Shown here piece after piece: positions 1 to 7,867 of a stretch of DNA of 64,000 nucleotides (positions are counted from its first letter, which is position 1; every line of letters starts with the position of its first letter). Where the stretch lies: contig NZ_OOHJ01000015.1 in NCBI RefSeq assembly GCF_900323885.1, positions 124,001 to 188,000 on the forward strand, in the 5' to 3' direction. Source of the stretch: [Actinomadura] parvosata subsp. kistnae (lineage in GTDB: Bacteria > Actinomycetota > Actinomycetes > Streptosporangiales > Streptosporangiaceae). Made by a program: the position numbers and the translations under genes. The notes beneath the pieces are model-generated. The model saw only the letters and a list, made by a program, of their open reading frames with translations, was not told the DNA's origin and made no database searches.

Positions 1-118
1 GGACGCCGTACTGCTGGCTGGTGACGGGCTGGCCGGCGACGGTGCGCCTGAGCAGGAGGACCAGGTGCCTGAGCACCGCCGAGACCTGCTCGGCCAGGTG
101 GGTGGGATCGTCCCTCAT
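1..118 (-). CDS. MarR-family transcriptional regulator, N-terminal fragment
   Basis: Only the first 39 codons lie in the window. The gene starts at an ATG (118-116, minus strand) and runs off the left edge. The visible protein begins MRDDPTHLAEQVSAVLRHLV and continues with a helix rich in Leu and Arg ending near QPVTSQQYGV, which matches the first helices of MarR-type winged-helix regulators. The DNA-binding wing is outside the window. The 33 bp directly upstream carry two tandem TTAG-N5-CTAA palindromes, as expected for an autoregulated MarR protein. The family call rests on the short N-terminus plus the operator, so it is probable rather than certain. Confidence 0.6.
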   Translation of the reverse strand, partial: MRDDPTHLAEQVSAVLRHLVLLLRRTVAGQPVTSQQYGV

Positions 119-151
119 ACTTAGCCCAACTAACTTAGCCTGACTAATATT
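119..151 (-). promoter_or_regulatory. tandem MarR-type operator
   Basis: Two 14-bp direct repeats, ACTTAGCCCAACTA (119-132) and ACTTAGCCTGACTA (133-146), abut each other. Read on the minus strand they form two TTAG-N5-CTAA palindromes (TTAGTCAGGCTAA and TTAGTTGGGCTAA). The block is AT-rich compared with everything around it and sits against the start codon of the MarR gene, so it probably holds both the promoter and the autoregulatory sites. Binding is inferred. Confidence 0.6.
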
Positions 152-494
152 CCCCTCTTGCCGAAGCACGGAAGCCTGCGCCACCGACGCGACGGGCCGG
201 CAATCGACCACACAGGAGAAGGGGCGCGGGAGGAGGCCGGGCGCCTGGGACAGGGCGCTGCGGGACGCGGCACGGGGCGCAGCGGGCATGAGGGCGAGCA
301 CGCAGAGCGGGGCGCAGGGCGGAGGGTGCAGCGCGGGGCGCGGGGCACAGGGCGCGGGGCGCGGGGCGCGGGGAAGCGTGGGCACGCACAGGAGGTGAGG
401 CGTGCCCACGCTGGTCCGCCCTCCGCGAGCAGCCGAAATGCGGAGGAAAGGCGGAAGGAGAGGCGGAAGGAAAGGCGGACGAACCGGACGCCCC
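152..494. other. intergenic stretch of low-complexity GC-rich DNA
   Basis: No convincing gene lies between the MarR operator and the phoD stop codon. From about 240 to 380 the sequence is a degenerate run of GCGGGGCGC-like motifs. From 444 to 479 there is a short tandem array, described separately. Open frames on both strands here have Arg/Pro/Ala-rich translations with no recognisable domain, typical of random frames in very GC-rich DNA. Confidence 0.5.
444..479. repeat. 12-bp tandem repeat, three copies
   Basis: The unit AGGAAAGGCGGA occurs at 444-455, AGGAGAGGCGGA at 456-467 and AGGAAAGGCGGA at 468-479, with one substitution in the middle copy. It is a purine-rich minisatellite just downstream of the phoD stop codon. 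No function is evident. Confidence 0.85.
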
Positions 495-2177
495 CTACGG
501 CCGCTCGGTCTCCAGCCGCACCGTCTCCTCCACGGTCATGGCCCCCCGGCTGCGCAACGTCGGGTCCAACGGCCTCAGGTACGTCTGCTGCACCCCCGGC
601 ACCCGATCTTCGATGACGAACGTGGCCCGGGTGTAGACCGATCCCCCAGGCGTCTGCACCTGGGGCACGACCTTGAAGTCGGCCGACATCTGCGAGCGCT
701 CGATCTTCGTCAGCACGTATCCCCGCTGGTTGTTGTAGAACTTCAGGTGCGGGTTGATGGCCAGGAACGGGTGGGATGCCGGGTCGGAGTCGGCGCCGTT
801 GCCGCCGGTGGAGATCGACGTGGCGACCAGTTCGGAGCCGACGGTGGGCCCGGTGGGGTCGTCGTAGTCGAGTTTGAGGTCGCTGGCCCAGTGGGCGTGG
901 ACGTCGCCGGTGAGGACGACGGGGTTGCGGACCTGCGCGTCGATCCAGCCTTGGGTGATGCGGCGGCGGGAGGCGACGTAGCCGTCCCAGGCGTCCTGGG
1001 AGGTGACCTTGGCGGGGCCTTCGTTGTTGTCGCGCTGGGCGAAGAAGACCTGCTGGCCGAGGATGTCCCATTGGGCGCGGGAGTGGCGGAAGCCGTGCAG
1101 GAGCCATTCCTCCTGGGCGGCGCCGGTGATGGAGCGGGCGGGGTCGACGGCGGCGGGGCAGTCGCGGTAGCCGTCGCCGCAACCCTGGTCGTCGCGGTAC
1201 TGGCGGGTGTCGAGCATGTGGAAGGTGGCCAGGCGGCCCCAGCGGATGCGCCGGTAGAGCTGCATGTCGATGCCGCGCGGGATGGAGGTGCGGCGCAGCG
1301 GCATGTTCTCGTAGTAGGCGCGGAAGGCGGCCTCGCGCCTGCTGAGGAAGTTCGGCTGGGGGATCTCCGGCTTTTCGGGCACCTCGTCGGCCCAGTTGTT
1401 GTCGAGCTCGTGGTCGTCCCACACGACGAGCCAGGGGGCGGCGGCGTGCGCGGCCTGGAGGTCGGGGTCGGCCTTGTACTGGGCGTGGCGCTGGCGGTAG
1501 TTGGCGAGGGTCTCGGTCTCGGGGCCTTCGTGGTGGCGGACGTTGCCGCCGGGGATGGTGTAGCTGTTCTTGGTGTATTCGTACTGGTAGTCGCCGAGGT
1601 GCAGCACGAGGTCGGGGTGCTCTTCGGCCAGGCGGCGGTACGAGGTGAAGTAGCCGTGCTCGTACTGGGCGCAGGAGACGAAGGCCATGGCGAGGGCGCC
1701 GCCGTAGGAGAGGGGGTGCGGCGCGGTGCGGGCGCGGCCGAGCGGCGAGACGTACGGGCCGACGCGGAAGCGGTACCAGTATTCGCGGTCGGAGCCGAGC
1801 CCCTGCACCTCGACGTGGACGCTGTGTCCCCATTCGGGGGCGGCGACGGTGGCGCCGGCGCGCACGACGCGGCGGGCGCGTTCGTCGGCGTAGATCTGCC
1901 ACTGCACGGTGAAGGGCCGCTGCGGCATGCCGCCGAAGCCGTCCTCGGCGAGGGGCTGCTGGGCCAGTCTGGTCCAGATGACGAAGCCCTCGCTGTCGGG
2001 GTCGCCGCAGGCGACGCCGAGCGTGAAGGGGTCGGTGGTCAGGCCGCGCGAGGCGAGGCTCTGGGCGCTCTCGGCCTCAGGAGAGGGGTCGGCGTGCGCG
2101 GCACCCGCGGGGATCGCCGCGGCGGCGCCCGCGGTTAAGCCGGTGACGAGGAAGTGCCTGCGGTTCAGCTTGGACAC
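495..2177 (-). CDS. phoD: PhoD-type alkaline phosphatase/phosphodiesterase, Tat-exported
   Basis: This 560-residue protein starts at a GTG with GGGAG six bases upstream. The N-terminus carries a twin-arginine signal (NRRHFLV at residues 5-11), then a hydrophobic Ala/Gly stretch and AHA before the mature protein. An N-terminal PhoD domain (VACGDPDSEGFVIWTRLA) is followed by the metallophosphatase core with LGDYQYEY, WDDHELDNNW and VVLTGDVHAHW, the metal-binding motifs of PhoD. Family members release phosphate from phosphomonoesters and diesters outside the cell using Ca and Fe. It stands alone between pdxS and the MarR gene. No Pho box was recognised upstream. Confidence 0.93.
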   Translation of the reverse strand: MSKLNRRHFLVTGLTAGAAAAIPAGAAHADPSPEAESAQSLASRGLTTDPFTLGVACGDPDSEGFVIWTRLAQQPLAEDGFGGMPQRPFTVQWQIYADERARRVVRAGATVAAPEWGHSVHVEVQGLGSDREYWYRFRVGPYVSPLGRARTAPHPLSYGGALAMAFVSCAQYEHGYFTSYRRLAEEHPDLVLHLGDYQYEYTKNSYTIPGGNVRHHEGPETETLANYRQRHAQYKADPDLQAAHAAAPWLVVWDDHELDNNWADEVPEKPEIPQPNFLSRREAAFRAYYENMPLRRTSIPRGIDMQLYRRIRWGRLATFHMLDTRQYRDDQGCGDGYRDCPAAVDPARSITGAAQEEWLLHGFRHSRAQWDILGQQVFFAQRDNNEGPAKVTSQDAWDGYVASRRRITQGWIDAQVRNPVVLTGDVHAHWASDLKLDYDDPTGPTVGSELVATSISTGGNGADSDPASHPFLAINPHLKFYNNQRGYVLTKIERSQMSADFKVVPQVQTPGGSVYTRATFVIEDRVPGVQQTYLRPLDPTLRSRGAMTVEETVRLETERP

Positions 2178-2290
2178 GGGTGGCTCCCGGGACGATCAAG
2201 GGGGCGAGCAGAGGAAGATCAGGGGACGAGGGCTGCCCCGTAGCTTGACTGAGCATCATGACCACCCGGTGAACTCCACACAACACCAAA

Positions 2291-2319
2291 AAGGCGACAT
2301 CCTTCGCGGATGCCGCCTT
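2291..2319 (-). terminator. rho-independent terminator downstream of pdxS
   Basis: The arms AAGGCGACATCC (2291-2302) and GGATGCCGCCTT (2308-2319) pair with one mismatch around a TTCGC loop. On the minus strand the hairpin is followed by a run of five T residues, so it terminates leftward transcription from pdxS about 100 bp past its stop codon. Confidence 0.75.
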
Positions 2320-2419
2320 ATCTGGCAATTTTCATCGTCAGCCCCCGCCGGGCCCTACCGGCCCGCCAGGGGTGATCGTCTCACGCGTCCAGCGCGATGA
2401 CCTGCAACGACGCGCCCGG

Positions 2420-3334
2420 TTACCAGCCGCGCTCGGCCAGCCGGTGCGGCTGCGGGATCTCGTCGACGTTGATGCCGACCATGGCCTCGCCCAGGCCGCG
2501 CGAGACCTTGGCGATGACGTCGGGGTCGTCGTAGAACGTGGTGGCCTTGACGATGGCCGCGGCCCGCTTGGCCGGGTCGCCCGACTTGAAGATGCCCGAG
2601 CCCACGAACACGCCCTCGGCGCCGAGCTGCATCATCATCGCGGCGTCGGCGGGGGTGGCGATGCCGCCCGCGGTGAACAGCACGACCGGCAGCTTGCCGG
2701 TCTTGGCGACCTCGGCGACCAGCTCGTACGGGGCCTGAAGCTCCTTGGCGGCGACGTAGAGCTCGTCCTCGGGCAGCGAGGTGAGCCGCTTGATCTCGGC
2801 CCGGATGGTGCGCATGTGGGTGACGGCGTTGGAGACGTCGCCGGTGCCGGCCTCGCCCTTGGAGCGGATCATGGCCGCGCCCTCGGTGATGCGGCGCAGG
2901 GCCTCGCCGAGGTTGGTGGCGCCGCACACGAACGGCACGGTGAACTGCCACTTGTCGATGTGGTTGGCGTAGTCGGCCGGGGTGAGCACCTCCGACTCGT
3001 CGACGTAGTCGACGCCGAGCGACTGCAGCACCTTGGCCTCGACGAAGTGGCCGATGCGGGCCTTGGCCATGACGGGGATCGAGACGGCGTTGATGATGCC
3101 GTCGATCATGTCGGGGTCGCTCATGCGCGACACGCCGCCCTGGGCGCGGATGTCGGCGGGCACGCGCTCGAGGGCCATGACGGCCACCGCTCCGGCGTCC
3201 TCAGCGATCTTGGCCTGCTCGGGGGTGACGACGTCCATGATGACGCCGCCCTTGAGCATCTCGGCCATGCCGCGCTTGACGCGCGCGGTTCCGGTGACGG
3301 GGGTGCTTTCTGGCGTGCTGGTCGACACGGTCAT
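2420..3334 (-). CDS. pdxS: pyridoxal 5'-phosphate synthase, PdxS subunit
   Basis: PdxS condenses ribose 5-phosphate, glyceraldehyde 3-phosphate and ammonia into pyridoxal 5'-phosphate. The 304-residue TIM barrel shows the family signatures [52 protein letters not shown] with its catalytic lysine, and GEAGTGDV. I chose the ATG at 3334; a GTG two codons upstream (3340) is also possible. PdxT, the glutaminase partner, is not next to it, although in Mycobacterium the two genes lie close together. A palindrome 49-62 bp upstream may be a regulatory site. Confidence 0.95.
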   Translation of the reverse strand: MTVSTSTPESTPVTGTARVKRGMAEMLKGGVIMDVVTPEQAKIAEDAGAVAVMALERVPADIRAQGGVSRMSDPDMIDGIINAVSIPVMAKARIGHFVEAKVLQSLGVDYVDESEVLTPADYANHIDKWQFTVPFVCGATNLGEALRRITEGAAMIRSKGEAGTGDVSNAVTHMRTIRAEIKRLTSLPEDELYVAAKELQAPYELVAEVAKTGKLPVVLFTAGGIATPADAAMMMQLGAEGVFVGSGIFKSGDPAKRAAAIVKATTFYDDPDVIAKVSRGLGEAMVGINVDEIPQPHRLAERGW

Positions 3335-3382
3335 CCTCACGGGCTCTCACGGCGATTCTGTAGGTCTTTCAAGCCCATCGTA

Positions 3383-3396
3383 GGTCCTGGAGGACC
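3383..3396. promoter_or_regulatory. palindrome upstream of pdxS
   Basis: GGTCCT-GG-AGGACC is a perfect 6-bp inverted repeat located 49-62 bp upstream of the chosen pdxS start. Actinobacterial pdxST genes can be controlled by the MocR-type regulator PdxR. Whether this palindrome is such a site cannot be decided from the sequence. Confidence 0.35.
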
Positions 3397-3439
3397 CCTC
3401 CCCCGACATGCCAAGATGTCAGGATTCGGCCACCGAGTT

Positions 3440-4456
3440 CTACGGAATGACAGGCTTGCGGCTGGCGAGGGCGACCCAGACCTGGCCGGGGGCGAAGTTC
3501 ATCGGCTCGCCGCTCTCAGTGGTGAACGTCGTGCCGCTCTCCTCCGATTCCCGCTCCCACCGCGCCTTGAAAGCTTTACCGTCGCGCAGCACGATCGCCG
3601 AGCCCTTGCCGGTGGTGTGGACCAGCGGCGTGTAGCTCTGGTTCTTGTCGTGGAACTCCGAGCGCTCGGTCTTGGTGTACTGGACCACTATGGTCGGGGC
3701 GCCGAGCTGGCCGCCCTCGGCGGCCATGTCCTTCTTGCCGTCCTGCCAGATGAGCCACTGCTTCTTCTCCTCCGACCAGGCGAAGGTGAAGCGGGCGGCA
3801 GGCCACTTGACGGTGTACGACTTCTTGTCCACCCCGCCCTCGGCCGGGGCGTCGCCGAAGGTGAAGCCGATGTCCTTGGCCTTGGTCGCCTTGGGGGCCT
3901 TGGCCAGGAGCTGCTTGGTGTTGGCGAACAGGTTGTAGGGGGCGAAGCGGCCGGGCTGGCGGAAGTACGCGCCGGGGTTGCGGGTGTCGCCCACGTCGAA
4001 CAGCGACGCCTGGGCGATGAACGGCAGCATCTTGGTCTGCGCGCCCGAGTACGAGAAGGCGGGCTTGCCGAACATCGGCGCGATGTGCAGGTCGGAGATG
4101 CGCGCGCTGCGCACGGGCCCCACCTTCGGCGGCAGCTTGGAGGAGAAGATCGCCATGAGCCGGGTCAGCCCGGCCTCGACCTGCTCGATGTAGACGATGT
4201 CGGCGCTCTTGAGCCCGAGCTGGGGCTTGCCGGCCGCGGTGTTCTCGATCTTCACGGCCAGTACGGGCTTCAGCGCGTCGTACGGCTTGCCGGTGAACGG
4301 GTGGGCCTTGACCTCTTCCTGCTCCTCGCTGGGCGCCGCCGTGGCGGACGGCGCGGGCGCCTGGCCGGCCGCGGGATCGTCCGAGGAACAGGCCGCCACC
4401 GGCAGCAGCACGGCCGCTCCGGCCAGGTAGACCGAGATCATCCGGGGTAGCCGCAC
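3440..4456 (-). CDS. DUF3048 (YerB-like) lipoprotein
   Basis: The 338-residue product starts at a GTG (4456) with GAGGAG eight bases upstream. A signal peptide (MISVYLAGAAVLLPVAACSS) ends in a lipobox, so the protein should be lipid-anchored outside the membrane. A Pro/Ala/Glu-rich linker leads to the DUF3048 domain, recognisable by HPFTGKPYDALKPVLAVKIE, LKSADIVYIEQVEAGLTRLM and VGPVRSARISDL. YerB-like proteins have no assigned reaction. It lies between pdxS and the PIM-synthesis block and is transcribed with them in direction, though gaps of about 100 and 60 bp separate it from its neighbours. Confidence 0.88.
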   Translation of the reverse strand: MRLPRMISVYLAGAAVLLPVAACSSDDPAAGQAPAPSATAAPSEEQEEVKAHPFTGKPYDALKPVLAVKIENTAAGKPQLGLKSADIVYIEQVEAGLTRLMAIFSSKLPPKVGPVRSARISDLHIAPMFGKPAFSYSGAQTKMLPFIAQASLFDVGDTRNPGAYFRQPGRFAPYNLFANTKQLLAKAPKATKAKDIGFTFGDAPAEGGVDKKSYTVKWPAARFTFAWSEEKKQWLIWQDGKKDMAAEGGQLGAPTIVVQYTKTERSEFHDKNQSYTPLVHTTGKGSAIVLRDGKAFKARWERESEESGTTFTTESGEPMNFAPGQVWVALASRKPVIP

Positions 4457-4519
4457 GTGTAACTCTCCTCGCTTCAGCCCGAAAAACGGGATGAAGCTTA
4501 CTGGCTTCCCCAAATCAGG

Positions 4520-5062
4520 TCATTCAGTTGCCATAGCTGCGGGCGGATTGTCATCAATCTCGAAGAATTGCGGGTATTCGGTGTGCCCGGCCAGGCGCAG
4601 CGTCCTGGCGAGCCAGCGGTCCTGCGCCGCCCGCGTCACCGCGACCGCGTTGTTGAAGAAGCGGCGCGAGTAGACCACCTTGGCCACCGCCGCGTCGAGC
4701 TCCTCCAGCAGCTCACGGCCGCCGGGCGACTCCGCCAGCTTCTCCCTGAACCGCTCCTGGTCCACCACCGCGCGCAGCGTGCGCGACAGGTCGCTCTCGG
4801 CGTGCTCGCGCTCCTCGGGGCCGGCCGACCTGGCCTCGTGCGCCGCCGCGGCCAGCACCAGGGACGTGGCCGGGTCGAGCAGCCGCGAGCCGGCCAGCTC
4901 CAGCACGACCGCGCGGCGCCGCATCAGCGCCGCGTCCAGCGACTCCTGGGCCAGCTCAAGGCGGATGTGCAGGCGGTCCAGCCGCCCGGCCCGCCAGGAG
5001 ATGTAGACGGCCGTGAGCACGACCACGATGCCCACGATCAGCACGATCATGGTGGATGTCAC
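4520..5062 (-). CDS. small membrane-anchored protein in the PIM operon
   Basis: The 180-residue protein starts at a GTG whose last bases overlap the pimA stop codon (GTGA), so it is translationally coupled to pimA. One N-terminal transmembrane helix (MIVLIVGIVVVLTAVYISW) is followed by a cytoplasmic, largely helical, charged domain (LDRLHIRLELAQESLDAALM, then VAKVVYSRRFFNNAVAVT). No enzymatic motif is visible. A gene of the same type follows pimA in Streptomyces. A structural or scaffolding role in phosphatidylinositol-mannoside synthesis is inference from position only. Confidence 0.8.
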   Translation of the reverse strand: MTSTMIVLIVGIVVVLTAVYISWRAGRLDRLHIRLELAQESLDAALMRRRAVVLELAGSRLLDPATSLVLAAAAHEARSAGPEEREHAESDLSRTLRAVVDQERFREKLAESPGGRELLEELDAAVAKVVYSRRFFNNAVAVTRAAQDRWLARTLRLAGHTEYPQFFEIDDNPPAAMATE

Positions 5063-6189
5063 AGATCTTCCTCCACGCGCCCCGCGCCGCTCGTGGTGAC
5101 GGTCTCGTAGACGCGCACGACGTCGCGCGCCACCGTCGACCAGTCGTACTTGCGCACCGCGACCAGCGCCTCGGCGGCCAGCTTGGCGCGCCGCTCGGGC
5201 GCGTCGAGCAGCGCGGCGGCCTCGCGCGCCAGCGAGGCGGGGTCGCGGTTGGCGAACAGCGCGCCCGCCTGCCCGTCGCCCAGCACCTTGCGGAACGCCG
5301 GGATGTCGCTGGCCAGCACCGTCGCCCCGGACGCCATCGCCTCGGCCAGCACGATGCCGAAGCTCTCGCCCCTGGTGTTGGGCGCCACGAACACGTCGAC
5401 GGAGTGGTAGGCGCGGATCTTGTCGGCCTCGCTGACCATGCCCAGCACGGTCACGCGGTCGCGGAACTCCTTGGGCACCTTGTCGTAGACGTCCTTCTCG
5501 TCGCCGGGCCCGGCGATGAGCAGCTTCACGTCGGGCCGCTCGGCCGCCAGCGTGCGGAAGGCGTCGAGCAGGATCGGCAGCCCCTTGCGCTCTTCGTCCA
5601 TGCGGCCGAGGAAGCCGAGCGTGGAGCCGTCGGGGCCCCATCCGTCGAGCGGCTCGGCCTCGGTGTAGCGGGCGACGGTGACGCCGTTGGGGATGAGCAC
5701 GGTGTCGCCGCCGAACTGCTCGACCAGGCTCTTGCGGGCCGCGTCGGAGACCGCGATGCGGCCGCTGAGCTTCTCCAGCGCGCTGCGCAGCAGCGGCTCG
5801 GCCACCGCGATGGCGCGCGAGCGGGTGAACGAGGCGTGGAAGGTGGCCACGATCGGCCCCTTGGCGGCCCAGCAGGCCAGCACGCCCAGGCTCGGGATCA
5901 GCGGCTCGTGGATGTGCAGCACGTCGAAGTCGCCCGTACGGACCCAGCGCCGCACCCGCGCGGCCGACAGGAACCCGAACGACATCCGGGCCACCGACCC
6001 GTTGTACGGCACGGGGATCGCCCGCCCGGCGCCGGTCACGTACGGGGGAAGCTCCTCGTCGTCGGCCGCGGGCGCGATGACCGACACGTCGTGGCCCTGC
6101 GCCATCAGGGCCTGGGCCAGGTCGTCGATGTGCTGCTTGACGCCGCCGGGGACGTCCCACGCGTACGGGCAGACGATGCCGACCCTCAT
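5059..6189 (-). CDS. pimA: phosphatidyl-myo-inositol mannosyltransferase PimA
   Basis: PimA transfers mannose from GDP-mannose to the 2-position of phosphatidylinositol at the inner face of the membrane, the first step of PIM synthesis. The 376-residue GT4 enzyme begins MRVGIVCPYAWDVPGGVKQH with the Gly-rich acceptor loop, and shows the donor-site motifs LGFLGRMDEERKGLPILLDA and TRGESFGIVLAEAMASG, including the EX7E pair. Its ATG overlaps the patA stop codon by four bases, and its stop overlaps the next gene, placing it in the pgsA-patA-pimA operon. Confidence 0.95.
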   Translation of the reverse strand: MRVGIVCPYAWDVPGGVKQHIDDLAQALMAQGHDVSVIAPAADDEELPPYVTGAGRAIPVPYNGSVARMSFGFLSAARVRRWVRTGDFDVLHIHEPLIPSLGVLACWAAKGPIVATFHASFTRSRAIAVAEPLLRSALEKLSGRIAVSDAARKSLVEQFGGDTVLIPNGVTVARYTEAEPLDGWGPDGSTLGFLGRMDEERKGLPILLDAFRTLAAERPDVKLLIAGPGDEKDVYDKVPKEFRDRVTVLGMVSEADKIRAYHSVDVFVAPNTRGESFGIVLAEAMASGATVLASDIPAFRKVLGDGQAGALFANRDPASLAREAAALLDAPERRAKLAAEALVAVRKYDWSTVARDVVRVYETVTTSGAGRVEEDL

Positions 6190-7097
6190 CGGGGCTCCAG
6201 GTCGTCGAGCCAGAGCCGCTGCAGCATGTGCCAGTCTTCGGGGTGCTCGGAGATGCCCTTCTCGAACACGTCGGCCAGGCCCTGCGCCACGGCGGCGACC
6301 TTCTCCTGCCGGCTGCCCTCGGCGGGGACGGGCAGCTCGGGGTGGATGTGGATGCCCCAGTCGTCGCCGACGAAGTAGACGGTGGCGGGCAGCAGCGCCG
6401 CCCCGGTCTGGACGGCGAGCAGCGGCGGCCCGGCGGGGTATTTGGTGGTGGCGCCGAAGAAGGTGACCTCGATGCCGCTCTTGGTCAGGTCGCGCTCGGC
6501 GGGCAGGCAGACGACGCCGCCCTTGCGCACCCGGCTGGCCAGGGTGCCGAAGTTGTGGCCGTCGCCGCCGGTGAGCGGCAGCACCTCCATGCCGAGCCCT
6601 TCGCGGAAGGCGACGTACCGGCGGAACAGCGACTCGGGCTTGAGCCGCTCGGCGACGGTGGTGAACGGGTGGCCCACGCCCACCAGCCAGGCCCCCGCCT
6701 GGTCCCAGTTGCCCATGTGCGGCAGCGCTAACACCACGCCCCGGCCGGCGGCCACGTTGTCGTGGACGTGCTCGGCCCCGATGACGTGGGTGCGGCGGAC
6801 GATCTCGCCGCGGTCCATGGACGGCAGCCGGAAGATCTCGTGGAAGTAGCGGAAGTAGGAGCGCATCCCGGCCCTGCTCAGCTCGCGCAGCTCGGGGCTG
6901 TCGGCGGGCAGCCCGGTCACCCTGGCGAGGTTGGACTCCAGCCTGCGCACGGACTTGCCGCGCCGGCTCCAGACCCGGTCGGCCAGGAAGCGGAAGACCG
7001 CCGCCGTCGGGCGCTGGGGCAGCAGCGGCACCAGCGTCCAGCCCGCCGCGAACCCGGCCGCCACGACCCGGTCACCGATGGACACCTTTTCGCTCAT
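6186..7097 (-). CDS. patA: phosphatidylinositol mannoside acyltransferase PatA
   Basis: PatA acylates the mannose that PimA adds, using acyl-CoA at the cytoplasmic membrane. The 303-residue protein belongs to the LpxL/HtrB-like acyltransferases and shows the HX4D catalytic motif in LALPHMGNWDQAGAW, plus EGLGMEVLPLTGGDGHNFG and VCLPAERDLTKSGIEVTFFG. The ATG at 7097 overlaps the pgsA stop (ATGA), and its own stop overlaps the pimA start. An open frame continues upstream inside pgsA, but the ATGA junction and the family alignment favour this start. Confidence 0.93.
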   Translation of the reverse strand: MSEKVSIGDRVVAAGFAAGWTLVPLLPQRPTAAVFRFLADRVWSRRGKSVRRLESNLARVTGLPADSPELRELSRAGMRSYFRYFHEIFRLPSMDRGEIVRRTHVIGAEHVHDNVAAGRGVVLALPHMGNWDQAGAWLVGVGHPFTTVAERLKPESLFRRYVAFREGLGMEVLPLTGGDGHNFGTLASRVRKGGVVCLPAERDLTKSGIEVTFFGATTKYPAGPPLLAVQTGAALLPATVYFVGDDWGIHIHPELPVPAEGSRQEKVAAVAQGLADVFEKGISEHPEDWHMLQRLWLDDLEPR

Positions 7098-7722
7098 CGC
7101 TCCCTCGTCTGTGTCTGCTGGTACACGGCCACCACGCGCTGGCCGACGGTGATCAGGCTGGCCACCGCGAGCAGCCACATGCCCGCGGGCAGGATGTACG
7201 GCACGCCGAGCCCCGAGAAGCAGGCGGCGACGAGTGCCACCACCAGCCGCTCCGGCCGTTCGGCCAGCCCGACGTCGGCCGTCAGCCCGAGCCCTTCGGC
7301 CCTGGCCTTGGCGTAGGAGACCACGGCGCCCGCAATCAGGCACACCAGCGTCACGGCGGCCATCAGGGTGTCGTGGACGGAGATGAAGTACATGATCAGG
7401 CCGGCGAAGATGGCGGCGTCGGCGACCCGGTCGAGCGTGGAGTCGAGGAAGGCCCCCAGGTGCTGCCCCCCTTCCCGCCGAGCCGGGCCACCACGCCGTC
7501 GAGCAGGTCGAACAGCACGAAGACGGTGATCACGAGTGCCCCCCAGGTGAGGTGCCCCAGGGGGAAGAAGAGCAGGGCGGACACGACGGTGCCGAGGGTG
7601 CCGACCGCCGTGACGGCGTTCGGGCCGATCCCGCGGCCGACGAGGGCCCTGCCCAGCGGGGTGAGTATCCGGGTCATGGCCGGGCGCAGGAGTTTGAGCA
7701 TCGCCGTCCGATCGTAGGCCAT
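7094..7722 (-). CDS. pgsA: phosphatidylinositol phosphate synthase (CDP-alcohol phosphatidyltransferase), frame interrupted
   Basis: PgsA joins CDP-diacylglycerol and inositol 1-phosphate, supplying lipid to PatA and PimA. The N-terminal half (LLRPAMTRILTPLGRALVG, then VLFDLLDGVVARLGG) and the C-terminal half (GAFLDSTLDRVADAAIFAGL, then transmembrane helices to QQTQTRER) are in different frames. Together they form the CDP-alcohol motif D-x2-DG-x2-AR-x8-G-x3-D-x3-D, with the break inside the x8 spacer, between a run of six C (7466-7471) and a run of five C (7453-7457). One missing base in the short run, or two extra in the long run, restores the frame. A sequencing error is likely, since the gene should be essential. 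A real mutation is possible. Confidence 0.8.
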
Positions 7723-7867
7723 GGCGAGCCTGACAACTTTCTTTGCCCCGCCCCCCTTGTGATATCCGCCACACGGGTATTTGGTGAACACACCGCGTCC
7801 ATGCGGTTGACAGCACCCTCCGCGCGGGCGCGGCGTCGAACGACAACCGACGACGCGGGAGGCCGAT

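Noticed and set aside
158-616. Small plus-strand open frame before phoD
   Set aside because: It covers the GCGGGGCGC-type low-complexity DNA and the 12-bp repeats, then runs antisense into phoD. No domain or Shine-Dalgarno.
3405-3420. GACAT/ATGTC hairpin after the DUF3048 gene as a terminator
   Set aside because: The stem is only five base pairs with no T run. It could be chance.
7807-7812. TTGACA as the -35 of the EF-G2-like gene
   Set aside because: No acceptable -10 lies 16-19 bp downstream; that stretch is all G and C.
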